In this document: positions 20,419 to 28,859 of the stretch, piece after piece
How the letters are laid out: every line of letters starts with the position of its first letter
Position numbering within the stretch: position 1 is the first letter of the stretch
DNA from: Mycosarcoma maydis
Taxonomy: Eukaryota > Basidiomycota > Ustilaginomycetes > Ustilaginales
Assembly: GCF_000328475.2 (NCBI RefSeq)
Contig: NC_026491.1
Coordinates: forward strand, 372,001-436,000
DNA length: 64,000 nucleotides
Reading direction: 5' to 3'
Translations under genes and position numbers: made by a program
Notes under the pieces: model-generated
What the model was told of the DNA's origin: nothing
Databases searched by the model: none
The model's input: only the letters and a program-made list of their open reading frames with translations

Positions 20419-21585
20419 ATGCGTCAGGATCAACTCAAGTTCCTCTTAGCTCCCATTCTGCCTGAAGGAACATGCATCAGGAGAGCCGTCCACCTCGCCG
20501 AGCTCTGGGCTGGCTACGGTCACATCTTTCGCATTCAGGTGGAGCAATGCGCCGCCTCGTCTGGATCTCCTTCCACAAATAAGTTACATGGTACCTATAT
20601 AGTGAAGACCATTCAACCGCCACCCAGTTCCGGTGAAGGGTATGACGAGGGGCACGCTCGAAAGATGCTTAGCTACCGCGTCGAGGCAAACTTCTACCGA
20701 TACTTTACTGAAACCGTATCGTCAGAAGAATGCAGTGTACCAAAATTGATCGCTTCATCAGCTTCGAACGATGCGACGGGACATCAGGGTCAGACGTTGA
20801 TTCTGGAAGATATTTCGCTGCGTTTTCCTGTACTGACGGAGCGGCGAGGCACACTCAACGATGCGCAGGTGAGGAAAAGTCTCGAATGGCTCGCTCACTT
20901 CCACGCAAGCTCTTGGGACATCACATCCGTCTCCACCGATGGATTCTGTCCACCACCATCGCAAGCGTGCGAGCAAAACTGGCGCGGTACAGGTCTTTGG
21001 CAACAAGGAGGCTATCACTACCTAGCTACGCGCCAACACGAACTCGAATCCATCGATCCGCACACCGACCCCTGGGGTCAACTTGGCCTCCACGCCGAAT
21101 CCGATCTACCGATCAGCGTAGACTGGTGTCTCAACAACCCCGCAGATCGATCCAGGTTGAGTCTGATCCACGGCGATGTCAAAGCGGCCAACATGGCCTT
21201 TTCCACCGACACGCGTCATATGGCCATGTACGATTTCCAATACGTCGGTGTAGGCTTGGGCGTTCAAGATCTAGCCAAATTCTTGACCACCTCTATACCC
21301 GGCCGATACCTAGATGATCAAGATGGAGAGGAAAAGCTGCTCAAAATGTACCACGGATGCTTGGTAGACAAACTTCCGAACGGCGCCAAGTACGAATTCG
21401 AACAGTTGATGCGGGATTGGGAGCTGGCTTTGGTGAGCTGGGTGAGATTCTTGGCTGGCTGGAGCGGCGGCTTCTGGGGCAACGTCGATTGGTTGCAGCA
21501 TAGAGTGCAACGTTTGCTGAGCGATCAAGAGTGGGTTCAAGGGGTAAGACAGTGTTGGAAGACGGCGACGCAGACTCAGAATTGA
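20419..21585 (+). CDS. CHK/EcKL-like small-molecule kinase
   Basis: A 388-residue protein with the eukaryotic-like kinase fold of the CHK kinase-like (ecdysteroid-kinase, DUF1679) group, related to aminoglycoside and choline kinases. The catalytic loop is seen as LIHGDVKAANMAF near residues 250-262 (HGD.....N, with the Asp as catalytic base), followed by YDFQYVGVG near residue 270 in the position of the metal-binding D-F-Q. The N-lobe has a TYIVKTIQ strand with the likely ATP-binding Lys, and the ILEDIS hinge sits near residue 135. Fungal members have no agreed substrate; insect members phosphorylate ecdysteroids, which does not transfer here. Start is the ATG at 20419. Single exon. Confidence 0.8.
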   Translation: MRQDQLKFLLAPILPEGTCIRRAVHLAELWAGYGHIFRIQVEQCAASSGSPSTNKLHGTYIVKTIQPPPSSGEGYDEGHARKMLSYRVEANFYRYFTETVSSEECSVPKLIASSASNDATGHQGQTLILEDISLRFPVLTERRGTLNDAQVRKSLEWLAHFHASSWDITSVSTDGFCPPPSQACEQNWRGTGLWQQGGYHYLATRQHELESIDPHTDPWGQLGLHAESDLPISVDWCLNNPADRSRLSLIHGDVKAANMAFSTDTRHMAMYDFQYVGVGLGVQDLAKFLTTSIPGRYLDDQDGEEKLLKMYHGCLVDKLPNGAKYEFEQLMRDWELALVSWVRFLAGWSGGFWGNVDWLQHRVQRLLSDQEWVQGVRQCWKTATQTQN

Positions 21586-21696
21586 TCACAGAAGAATGCA
21601 AGCAACGAAAAGAACCAAGAAGCCGATCGCTTTGGCGTTTTGTGCGTGCGCTTGTGTGAGCAACAACTGACTAGATTAGAGTAAATGATTGTACAT
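21586..21696. other. Short convergent spacer
   Basis: 111 bases between the stop codons of the CHK-like kinase and Pob3. The two transcripts very probably overlap at their 3' ends. Confidence 0.6.
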
Positions 21697-23373
21697 CTAA
21701 TCCTTCCTTTTCTTTTTCGGCCTCTCATCTCCTTCGTCATCATAGCCACCGCCCTCACCCTCATCGGAACTCGCCTCGGATGGTGAACCACCGTCCGAGT
21801 CGGAATCGGCAGCAAAATCGGCATCTTCCTCGCTGTCCTCGTCCTCGTCAGCACCGCCTGCAGCACCCATCTCTTCATCATCGTCGTCACTGAGCAAGCC
21901 AGCAGCGGCGGCTGCCGCCAAGCCACCGGTCTCTTCGGCCATCTCGTTCTTGATCCTCACCTTGCGGTCAGCGAGCCAAGCCTTGAGACGGTCGAGCTCC
22001 TCGCGCGAGATGGATTGGAATGTGTGCTCGGTGCCGCTTTTGGTAGCGACGCGCAGGTCGAACGTTTTCGACGAGGCAACTGCACCACCGACACGGGAGA
22101 GGATGGCTTGGTGGATCTCTGAATATGGCACATATACGGGCTGCTTGGACACCCAGAGGAGTGACTTTTCGAGCGGATAGAGGTTGCCGTCAGCTGCCTT
22201 GACGTTGCACTTGATGCTGGTCTGGCCGGACGAGGATTCAAAGTCGGTAGGCGTCGCCACCTTTTGACCTGAGAGCACCTTGAAGATGTTGGTGACGATG
22301 CGGAAAGTGGGTTCTTCGTAACGCTTCTTGAGCTTGCCGTCGTACTTTTCCTGAATCGTCTGCTCGTCCAGGTTGAGCTCTGCATCCATCTCTTCCTCGC
22401 GTGGGAACTGAAGGACGAGGTAAGGGTAGCGGGTCTGACCTTGACGAATGGGCGGGTCGAGACCGATGACAAGCATAACATGAATCTCGTCGGCTTTGGG
22501 TAGGAGGAAGAGCTTGTTCATCGAGCTATACAGGATCTTGTAGTCGTATGTCTTGCCGCGCAGACGAATAAAGGTGCTGAACACATCAATGTCATAACGG
22601 CCACGTGGAGTGAGCACAAGCACCTCTTTGAAGACGACGATCGAGTCGCCGGCGACTTGACCGATGTCGGCTTTGGACTTGAGTGCCTCGTGGAATGCCT
22701 CTGCAGCCGTCTCTTCGTTGTTAACGTCATCATCTTGAGCACTGGCGGCGTCGCTGCCATCGTCCTTGATGGCTTGACCGGGAACGTAGAGACGCATCTC
22801 GACCAGCTGATCGCCCTTGCTGCGCCTTGATTTGGTGCCGTTGACGTCGGATGTACCGGTGTTGGCACCAGGCTGCTGCTGTTCGGGGTTGAGAAACTCC
22901 ATGGATACCTCTGTCTTTGCAATGTTGCTGTTGGCGAGATGCGAAAGGGGCAGTTCGAATGCCAGCTTGTCTCGCACCAAGAACTGTACATCGTGATTGC
23001 TAATCTTGGCCTGGCCCCAATTCCAACCTCTTGTCGAGACCTCTTTTGCTTCGAGCGGTTTGTTAAAGTATTGTCGAATGTGCGAGGAGAGACGATCAAA
23101 GTCATCGCGGACAAAGCCATCAAAGTTGGTGCGACGAGGGTTGGTCTGTGCTGAAGAAGGAGCGTCTCGGTCCTTGTTGAGATAGATTGCAAGTTGGTAG
23201 TTTCTTGCAACGCGGATCCACTGGAACGAAGCCATCTGATCAGCGGGAATGGTTATCGTGCTACCTTCACCTACCGAGGGTTTCCAACCGAGACCGCCTT
23301 GCGACATTCTGAGTTTGCCCGGCGTGGTGTCGAGACCATGGTAGATGTTTTCCCATTGTGTTGTACTCGACAT
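21697..23373 (-). CDS. POB3: FACT complex subunit Pob3 (SSRP1 homologue)
   Basis: A 558-residue Pob3, which with Spt16 forms FACT, the histone chaperone that opens and rebuilds nucleosomes during transcription and replication. The N-terminal NTD/PH region starts MSSTTQWENIYHGL; the structure-specific recognition (tandem PH) domain spans about residues 190-460, with conserved blocks such as GRYDIDVFSTFIRLRGKTYD and IRQGQTRYPYLVLQF. The C-terminus is highly acidic (EDEDSEEDADFAADSDSD) and ends in a basic PKKKRKD nuclear localisation signal. As in other fungi, the HMG box of animal SSRP1 is missing; Nhp6 supplies it in trans in yeast. The open frame extends to 23415, but the ATG at 23373 gives the family-typical N-terminus. 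Confidence 0.95.
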   Translation of the reverse strand: MSSTTQWENIYHGLDTTPGKLRMSQGGLGWKPSVGEGSTITIPADQMASFQWIRVARNYQLAIYLNKDRDAPSSAQTNPRRTNFDGFVRDDFDRLSSHIRQYFNKPLEAKEVSTRGWNWGQAKISNHDVQFLVRDKLAFELPLSHLANSNIAKTEVSMEFLNPEQQQPGANTGTSDVNGTKSRRSKGDQLVEMRLYVPGQAIKDDGSDAASAQDDDVNNEETAAEAFHEALKSKADIGQVAGDSIVVFKEVLVLTPRGRYDIDVFSTFIRLRGKTYDYKILYSSMNKLFLLPKADEIHVMLVIGLDPPIRQGQTRYPYLVLQFPREEEMDAELNLDEQTIQEKYDGKLKKRYEEPTFRIVTNIFKVLSGQKVATPTDFESSSGQTSIKCNVKAADGNLYPLEKSLLWVSKQPVYVPYSEIHQAILSRVGGAVASSKTFDLRVATKSGTEHTFQSISREELDRLKAWLADRKVRIKNEMAEETGGLAAAAAAGLLSDDDDEEMGAAGGADEDEDSEEDADFAADSDSDGGSPSEASSDEGEGGGYDDEGDERPKKKRKD

Positions 23374-24147
23374 TTTGGACGTACGAGCGATGGTAGAGTG
23401 GCCAGGAGTACGCAACTATGGTGGCGAGCAAGACGTTCAGAGGGGGAAAACAAAAGCTGAGCTTGCTGGGCTCTTTGTAATTCTTCTCGACTCCGTATTC
23501 CGCTCTCAACGCGACACGAGACTCGTGACTGACTTGTGCCTTGAAAAGCAACACTTTTGTGCCAAGGTCGTGAGTTGCCAGGCTGACAGACCGACTCGCG
23601 CACAGAAACAGCAGAAGCATTCACGATTCGTGATTCGTGATTCTCGATTTTCACGATTAACGATTCACAAAATATCATGAATTTGGCGTGTGGACGTAGG
23701 CACAACAATTTATATTCATGTTACACCAGCCAAATCGACACATTGACTCACCGAGCGTACACGTTAACGTGAAGCGAAATCGTAAATCGTGAATCACGAA
23801 TTGTGCCTAGCCGATGCACCGCACGCACGGATCAGCGGATTGTGATTCACGATTATTCTCTGATTATTGTGATTATCCGAGTACGCTGCACCGACGACAC
23901 ATAACTTAGCGTGATTTTAGCGAGTGACTAGTGAGTGCGAGTTGGAGTGTGGTGTCCCACGCCATGTGCGGCGGCTGTTCTGTGCCAAGCACAACCGAGC
24001 ACTCGACACTGTTTCGTGATTTGGGGTTCCCTTTCTTCTTCTTTTCAACATCCCACCTTCCGTCCGGTTCGTCCTTACTCGCTCTTTCCCTCCCTTCATC
24101 TTTCTGCTTGATTCTATCTCTCTTTGTTGAGAGCATCCCTTCCCAGA
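23374..24147. other. Divergent promoter region, Pob3 and coronin
   Basis: 774 bases between divergent genes, with several TCACGA-type motifs (23620-23668, 23775-23800, 23848). A T/C-rich stretch at 24030-24120 directly precedes the coronin start and is likely its leader. Confidence 0.6.
23620..23668 (+). repeat. Mixed-orientation TCACGA/TCGTGA cluster
   Basis: Six core motifs in alternating orientation (TTCACGATTCGTGATTCGTG, then degenerate copies). Confidence 0.8.
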
Positions 24148-25827
24148 ATGAGTCGCTTCGTACGCCCCTCCAAGTATCGTCACGTCTATCCGAACGTCGC
24201 CAAGAAGGAAGCTTGCTACGAAAACGTCAAGGTCTCCAACAATGCCTGGGATACGAACCTGGTCGCTGCCAACGGCAAGTACATCTCGATCAACTGGAAC
24301 GCTTCCGGTGGCGGTGCGTTTGCCGTCCTTCCCGTCAATCGCCCAGGAAAGCTTCCAGACATCTACCCGCTTTGCCGAGGTCACACTGCCACTGTGCTAG
24401 ACACCGCTTTCAGTCCTTTCCAAGACAACTTTGTCGCCTCTGCTTCCGACGATGGCACCATCGGTCTCTGGAAGATCGATGATGCCAACTTCGACCAGCT
24501 CGAGTGGTCTGACAAGGAGCGAGAACGCAACGGTGGTGTCAAGGACTTTGAACCCATCGCACGCGTTTCCGGGGGAGGTAGGAAGATCGGCCAGGTAGTT
24601 TGGCATCCCACTGCTTCCAACGTGCTCGCCGCTGCCACCGGTGATCACGTTATCAAGCTCTTTGACGTTTCCAACGCTTCCACCGCCGCTTCCTCGCCTA
24701 GCATCAGCTTGCGTGGATTCACCGACACCATCCAATCGCTCGACTGGGACTGGACCGGTACCACGCTCATTGCCACCTCACGCGACCGCAAGATCCGCAC
24801 TTTTGATCCACGTCAAGGCGAAAACCCGGTGCAAGTGGCCGACTCGCACGGCGGCATCAAAGGTGCGCGTGTGATTTGGTGCGGTGACAAGGACCGTGCC
24901 ATCACCACTGGTTTCTCGAAAATGTCGGACCGACAATTATTCCTGTGGGACACTAACAATCTCGCCAGCGGCCCACTTAAACAGGTCACGCTCGACACAT
25001 CGAGCGGTATCATCATGCCTTTCTGGAGCGACAACAACATTGTCTTCTTGGCCGGCAAAGGTGACGGCAACATTCGTTACTACGAGTTGGAGAACGACGA
25101 GCTGCATTACCTCACCGAGTCCAAGTCGAGCGAGCCGCAGCGTGGACTCACGTTTGTTGGCAGGAGATTCTTGAACACGGATGAGAACGAAATTGCCAAG
25201 GCGTACAAGATCACGGGTACCACGATTCAGCCGGTTTCATTCTGCGTTCCTAGGAAAGCGGAAGGGTTTCAGTCGGACATTTTCCCACCTGCGCCCAGTG
25301 CTGAGCCTTCGCTGACGGCCAAGGAGTTCTTTGAGGCTAAAAGGGCGGCGAGGAACATGATCAGTTTGGAGACCGGCAAAGGCGTCAGTAGTGGCGGTAG
25401 CGTTGCTTCTTGCACGGCAGCGGTATCGGCGACTCCAGCACGGACAGCAAGTCCTACCAAGTCAGCTGCCGCACCGACGCCAGTGCCCGCGTCCGCGCCC
25501 GCGCCCGCGCCTGCACCGGCCGCCGTCCCTACCCCAGTACGCTCTGCTTCGCCCACCAAACCTTCTCCGACGCCAACTGCAGCCGCAGCAACTCCGGCCA
25601 CACAACCCGCTCCTACCTCGGAGCCCAAGTTGACCACGCCAGCTGATTCTGCCGCCAGCAACGGCGTTTCCACCTCGAAAGACGTAGCCGACCTCCGAGC
25701 TCAGATTGAAAAGCTTCGAACAGCGGTCGAGGAGCGCGATACGCGGATCCGACATTTGGAGCAGGAGAATGAGACGCTCAAGGCCAACCAGAAGCGCGCT
25801 AGGGAGGCATTGCTCAATTCGGTCTAG
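24148..25827 (+). CDS. CRN1: Coronin (actin-binding WD-repeat protein)
   Basis: A 559-residue coronin, which binds F-actin and regulates Arp2/3 at cortical patches and endocytic sites. The N-terminal signature SRFVRPSKYRHVYP is the conserved actin-contacting start. A seven-blade beta-propeller follows to about residue 385, with WD-type segments such as HTATVLDTAFSPF and GTIGLWKI and the coronin-specific C-terminal extension (FLNTDENEIAKAYKIT). A low-complexity Ala/Pro/Thr linker (about residues 430-510) leads to a C-terminal coiled coil (LRAQIEKLRTAVEERDTRI) that mediates oligomerisation. The open frame begins at a TTG at 24124; I chose the ATG at 24148, because MSRFVRPSKYRH is the family start. 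Single exon. Confidence 0.95.
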   Translation: MSRFVRPSKYRHVYPNVAKKEACYENVKVSNNAWDTNLVAANGKYISINWNASGGGAFAVLPVNRPGKLPDIYPLCRGHTATVLDTAFSPFQDNFVASASDDGTIGLWKIDDANFDQLEWSDKERERNGGVKDFEPIARVSGGGRKIGQVVWHPTASNVLAAATGDHVIKLFDVSNASTAASSPSISLRGFTDTIQSLDWDWTGTTLIATSRDRKIRTFDPRQGENPVQVADSHGGIKGARVIWCGDKDRAITTGFSKMSDRQLFLWDTNNLASGPLKQVTLDTSSGIIMPFWSDNNIVFLAGKGDGNIRYYELENDELHYLTESKSSEPQRGLTFVGRRFLNTDENEIAKAYKITGTTIQPVSFCVPRKAEGFQSDIFPPAPSAEPSLTAKEFFEAKRAARNMISLETGKGVSSGGSVASCTAAVSATPARTASPTKSAAAPTPVPASAPAPAPAPAAVPTPVRSASPTKPSPTPTAAAATPATQPAPTSEPKLTTPADSAASNGVSTSKDVADLRAQIEKLRTAVEERDTRIRHLEQENETLKANQKRAREALLNSV

Positions 25828-26032
25828 GGCGCAGATCCTTTGCTGTCAGGATTAGAGCGATAGGGTAATATAGGGTCGGTGGTGATGACGGTGCACAATC
25901 GAAAGGAGCGATGCTCGTCTGGATCAACGGCGAAGCTAAAATATGCAAGTCGAAAAGCTGTGAGACTGAACGCGGAGACGCGATTGAGGTGTGTGAGAGT
26001 GAGTGAATAGTGATTTGGATCGAAAGACGCTT

Positions 26033-26713
26033 TTAGGGCTGTTGAAAGACCTCGCTCCTGTACCACTTTAACTCTTGGATGCTGGCGTTGATATCGTTGA
26101 GCGCTCTATGATTTGGCATGTGTTTGGGAGGTTCGGAAGGGTTCCAAAGCTTGTTGTCGCCATACCAGCGCTTTACGAGTTCCTTGATACTGGATACATC
26201 GACGATTCTGTAATGGAGGTGATGGATGAGTTCGGGCATTTCGGCGTGGAGGAAGGCTTTGTCGGCGTGCACAGTGTTACCCGCTAGGCAGGCGGTGTTG
26301 GGTGTGGGGATTCTATCGCGGACGTAAGCCAGGATGGCAGTTCGGACGCTGGCGTGCGGGTAGGAGCGATTGGCATCCAGGCATTCTGCGGTGAGACCGG
26401 AGAGCGCGTGTTGGTTGACACACCAATGGTTCATTCCATCGAGCACGGATTGCGGAGTAGAGATGACGTAGCTTACTCCACTGTCGATTGGGTTGAGTTG
26501 ACCATCGGTGATGATACATGCGATTTCGAGCAGGCGATCACCATTTTCCACCGACAGACCCGTCATCTCGCAGTCGATCCAAACCAACGGTCCATCCGAT
26601 GCGCTCAATTTCACCGTCGCCGCAGGCGGAGGAATCGGCGAAACTACCGCCTTGGACGTTCGAGACGTTGCCGATGCCGATGCGGATGCTGATGCGGATG
26701 CGGATGAGGTCAT
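26033..26713 (-). CDS. REX2: Oligoribonuclease (Rex2/REXO2-type 3'-5' exonuclease)
   Basis: A 226-residue DEDDh exonuclease that degrades 2-5-nt RNA fragments, in mitochondria and possibly the cytosol. Exo I is seen as WIDCEMTGL (Asp47, Glu49), Exo II around GNTVHADKAFL and Exo III as NHRALNDI, where His and Asp are the DEDDh pair. Family-specific blocks LEIACIITDG and YRIVDVSSIKEL are present. The N-terminus is a Ser/Ala repeat coded by a hexamer run (about 26680-26705), with further Ser, Arg and Thr that could act as a mitochondrial presequence. The frame stays open upstream to a GTG at 26965; the first ATG is 26713, though an upstream exon with a longer presequence is possible. Converges on coronin with a 205-bp gap. 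Confidence 0.9.
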   Translation of the reverse strand: MTSSASASASASASATSRTSKAVVSPIPPPAATVKLSASDGPLVWIDCEMTGLSVENGDRLLEIACIITDGQLNPIDSGVSYVISTPQSVLDGMNHWCVNQHALSGLTAECLDANRSYPHASVRTAILAYVRDRIPTPNTACLAGNTVHADKAFLHAEMPELIHHLHYRIVDVSSIKELVKRWYGDNKLWNPSEPPKHMPNHRALNDINASIQELKWYRSEVFQQP

Positions 26714-27158
26714 TTTCACTGTCCACCCAGCAAGTGTAGCCTCGACGCTGCGTGATGCGTGCAAGATGATCTTGATCAATCGTGCAAAATCCGTTCGTCG
26801 GTCGGTGCCATGCACGAACCGCCGCGAGACACCTCGAACGCCCGTGTAACGACTAGCAATAGCACAGTTCCCTCCGACCCCGCTGGACCAACTGCGTCGT
26901 CCTACCACTCCAACTCCAACGCTCACCTTTGAGAAACACCGAATCTTGTCGCTTCCAGTTGACACAGCCGACGCTTACCGGGCAGAGTCAATGTAGAACT
27001 TATTGTGTGTGTAGTTCCAGGAAGTATGAGAGCGCGCAACACTCACGAATCAGACGATGGAGTGCAAAACGAAAAAATCGTAGATCAACTCCAGAAAGCC
27101 TTTATTTCACCTTTTTTCATAGTTTGGCGAGGTCGGGCAGAAACGAGTAACGAGTGAA
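26714..27158. other. Spacer between oligoribonuclease and the transposon
   Basis: No conserved frame other than the open but ATG-less upstream extension of the oligoribonuclease. It carries the promoter of that gene. Confidence 0.5.
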
Positions 27159-28329
27159 GCTACGCATTTTACGTGTTCAACTGTTTACATCAAGGCTCGT
27201 GTTTGACGTTATGCAGATTCTGTACGTGATGGTTGATGGGTCCGTGCTTTGCTACAGTGATCCAGTGCTGAGTCTCGCTAAGCCAACGCTCGCAGTCCTC
27301 TGCAGTCAATGTAGAAAGCGTGTGGTAGGTGACGGCTTCGAGAGTGGTGTGAATTCGCAGATCCTCGCGGCTGACGATCGGCTTGACCTTTGCAAAGACC
27401 TGCTCGGCGATGTTGAACCATGGCGTATATGGCGGGAGGAAATAGATCGTGTGGCCTGCTGACTGGATTATCGACACAACTTCCGGAGCATAATGACTGC
27501 GTGCATTATCCATGATAAAGATCCTCGGCGGTCCCGAACGCAGCTCTGGAATCACCGAGCTCTCGAGAAAGTCGATGAGCAATTGCGATGTGAAGGCGCC
27601 AACATGTGTGTAGGCTCCAATCAGGCCTTCGCGGCCAACTGCAACAAGAAGAGACATGTTCGTCTTGCGATCGGCTGATCTACCTCGTTGTACCTCCCGT
27701 TCTCCTACTCGAGCACGCCCAACTGACCGTGAGAGAACCAGATTGAATCCTGCTTCGTCGGAAGAAGACCGCGTTGTTTAGACTGAGGCCCCGTAGCGCG
27801 AGGCTCTCAAGCCCATGAATCCAGCGCTGCCGATCGGCAATCGTCTGCTCGTCCTGATGTCCGTCGTGGTCAATGTGCAGCCGTTTGAGCGAACAGTGGC
27901 ATCTATCCTTGATTGCACGCTGAGTTGTTGTTGCTGATATTTGAGGTAAACCCTGCTCGCGGAGATGCTCGCGTATCTCATCAATGTTTGCTGCAGGATG
28001 CTTGGCTATGTAATCCAGCATGGTATCGACATCCTTGTCCGCTAGCTTACGATGGCGTGGTTTGGGTCCTCGTCGATTTGACGAAGAGAGTTGCCCATCG
28101 TGCTCGAACTTCTTGATTATCGTGGATACCGTTGAGAACGAGAGCTTGTACATCTTGGCAACGTCCGCTTTCGAATGCCCTTTGCTGACCACCGATTCAA
28201 CGATCAGCTTCTTCAAGGCAATCGAAATCGTCTGCCTAGCTCGTTTCTGCGGGGGCGGCATTGCTGGAACGTGATACTCTGACATTGCAAAGGCGAACGT
28301 TGAGGTTATATACATTACAAATGCACAGC
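27159..28329 (-). mobile_element. Tc1/mariner-type DNA transposon copy
   Basis: A 1.17-kb candidate element around one transposase reading unit. Imperfect inverted ends are visible: left GCTACGCATTTTACGTGT (from 27159) against GCTGTGCATTTGTAATGT read inward from 28329 on the opposite strand, matching at GCT, GCATTT and TA with one small gap. A clean TA target duplication is not obvious, so the exact borders are uncertain. The ends lie very close to the transposase start and stop, as in compact Tc1 elements. Confidence 0.55.
27190..28315 (-). pseudogene. Tc1/mariner transposase, one frameshift
   Basis: IS630-Tc1-mariner transposase, broken by a single-base insertion near 27760. Upstream of the break (28315 or 28285 to about 27765) lies a homeodomain-like HTH (VVSKGHSKADVAKMYKLS) and a second HTH/linker with a GPKPRHRKL basic motif. 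After the break the frame continues with DEAGFNLVLS (first catalytic Asp), IMDNARSHYAPE (second Asp) and PPYTPWFNIAE (Glu). Exactly 34 residues separate the second Asp from the Glu, the DD34E spacing of Tc1. All three catalytic residues survive, and only one lesion is evident in about 365 codons. The copy is therefore young, or the frameshift is an assembly error. Surrounding genes are undisturbed. Confidence 0.85.
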
Positions 28330-28859
28330 AATGACGGTGATGACGAAGACAAAGCGATCTAGCCCAGCAACGGTTGGAGCAACTCAGTCACTGTCACGCC
28401 TGAATGTCCTCTCATACGAGGGACCTCGCACGTGCCAGTCACTCAGAAACGCTAGCTTGCTCATCGCGTAATCAACGAATCAACATGACGTATCATTTGA
28501 TTTTATAGTGCCAGACATAGCGTATCAACGAGAGAAAGCGTCGAGACGACATAGCGGAAAATTCAGCATCACGTAAAGCGATGCCGCATAATGCAGACGG
28601 TCGAAAAAAGGAATAAAGATACACATTATGCTCAACAGCCAGGCTGTGGAGGCACGAGGGCGTGGGGGCAAACCACACCTTGTTGGCAGTTAGCGCACTC
28701 ACTGTTTTATTAATACGCCGACGTGCGAAACCGTGAATTTAAGATTGTCAATCACGAATGCAACTTGATACAATCCAATGAAACATACGCTGCGCAGGAA
28801 ACGCCAAATGGAAGGGCAAAGCGAACAGGTTCCTCAGCGCCTGCGATTCGGACAGCAGA
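28330..28859. other. Spacer downstream of Sec14-like gene
   Basis: 530 bases between the transposon and the 3' end of the Sec14-like gene. No conserved frame or RNA gene seen. Confidence 0.55.
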
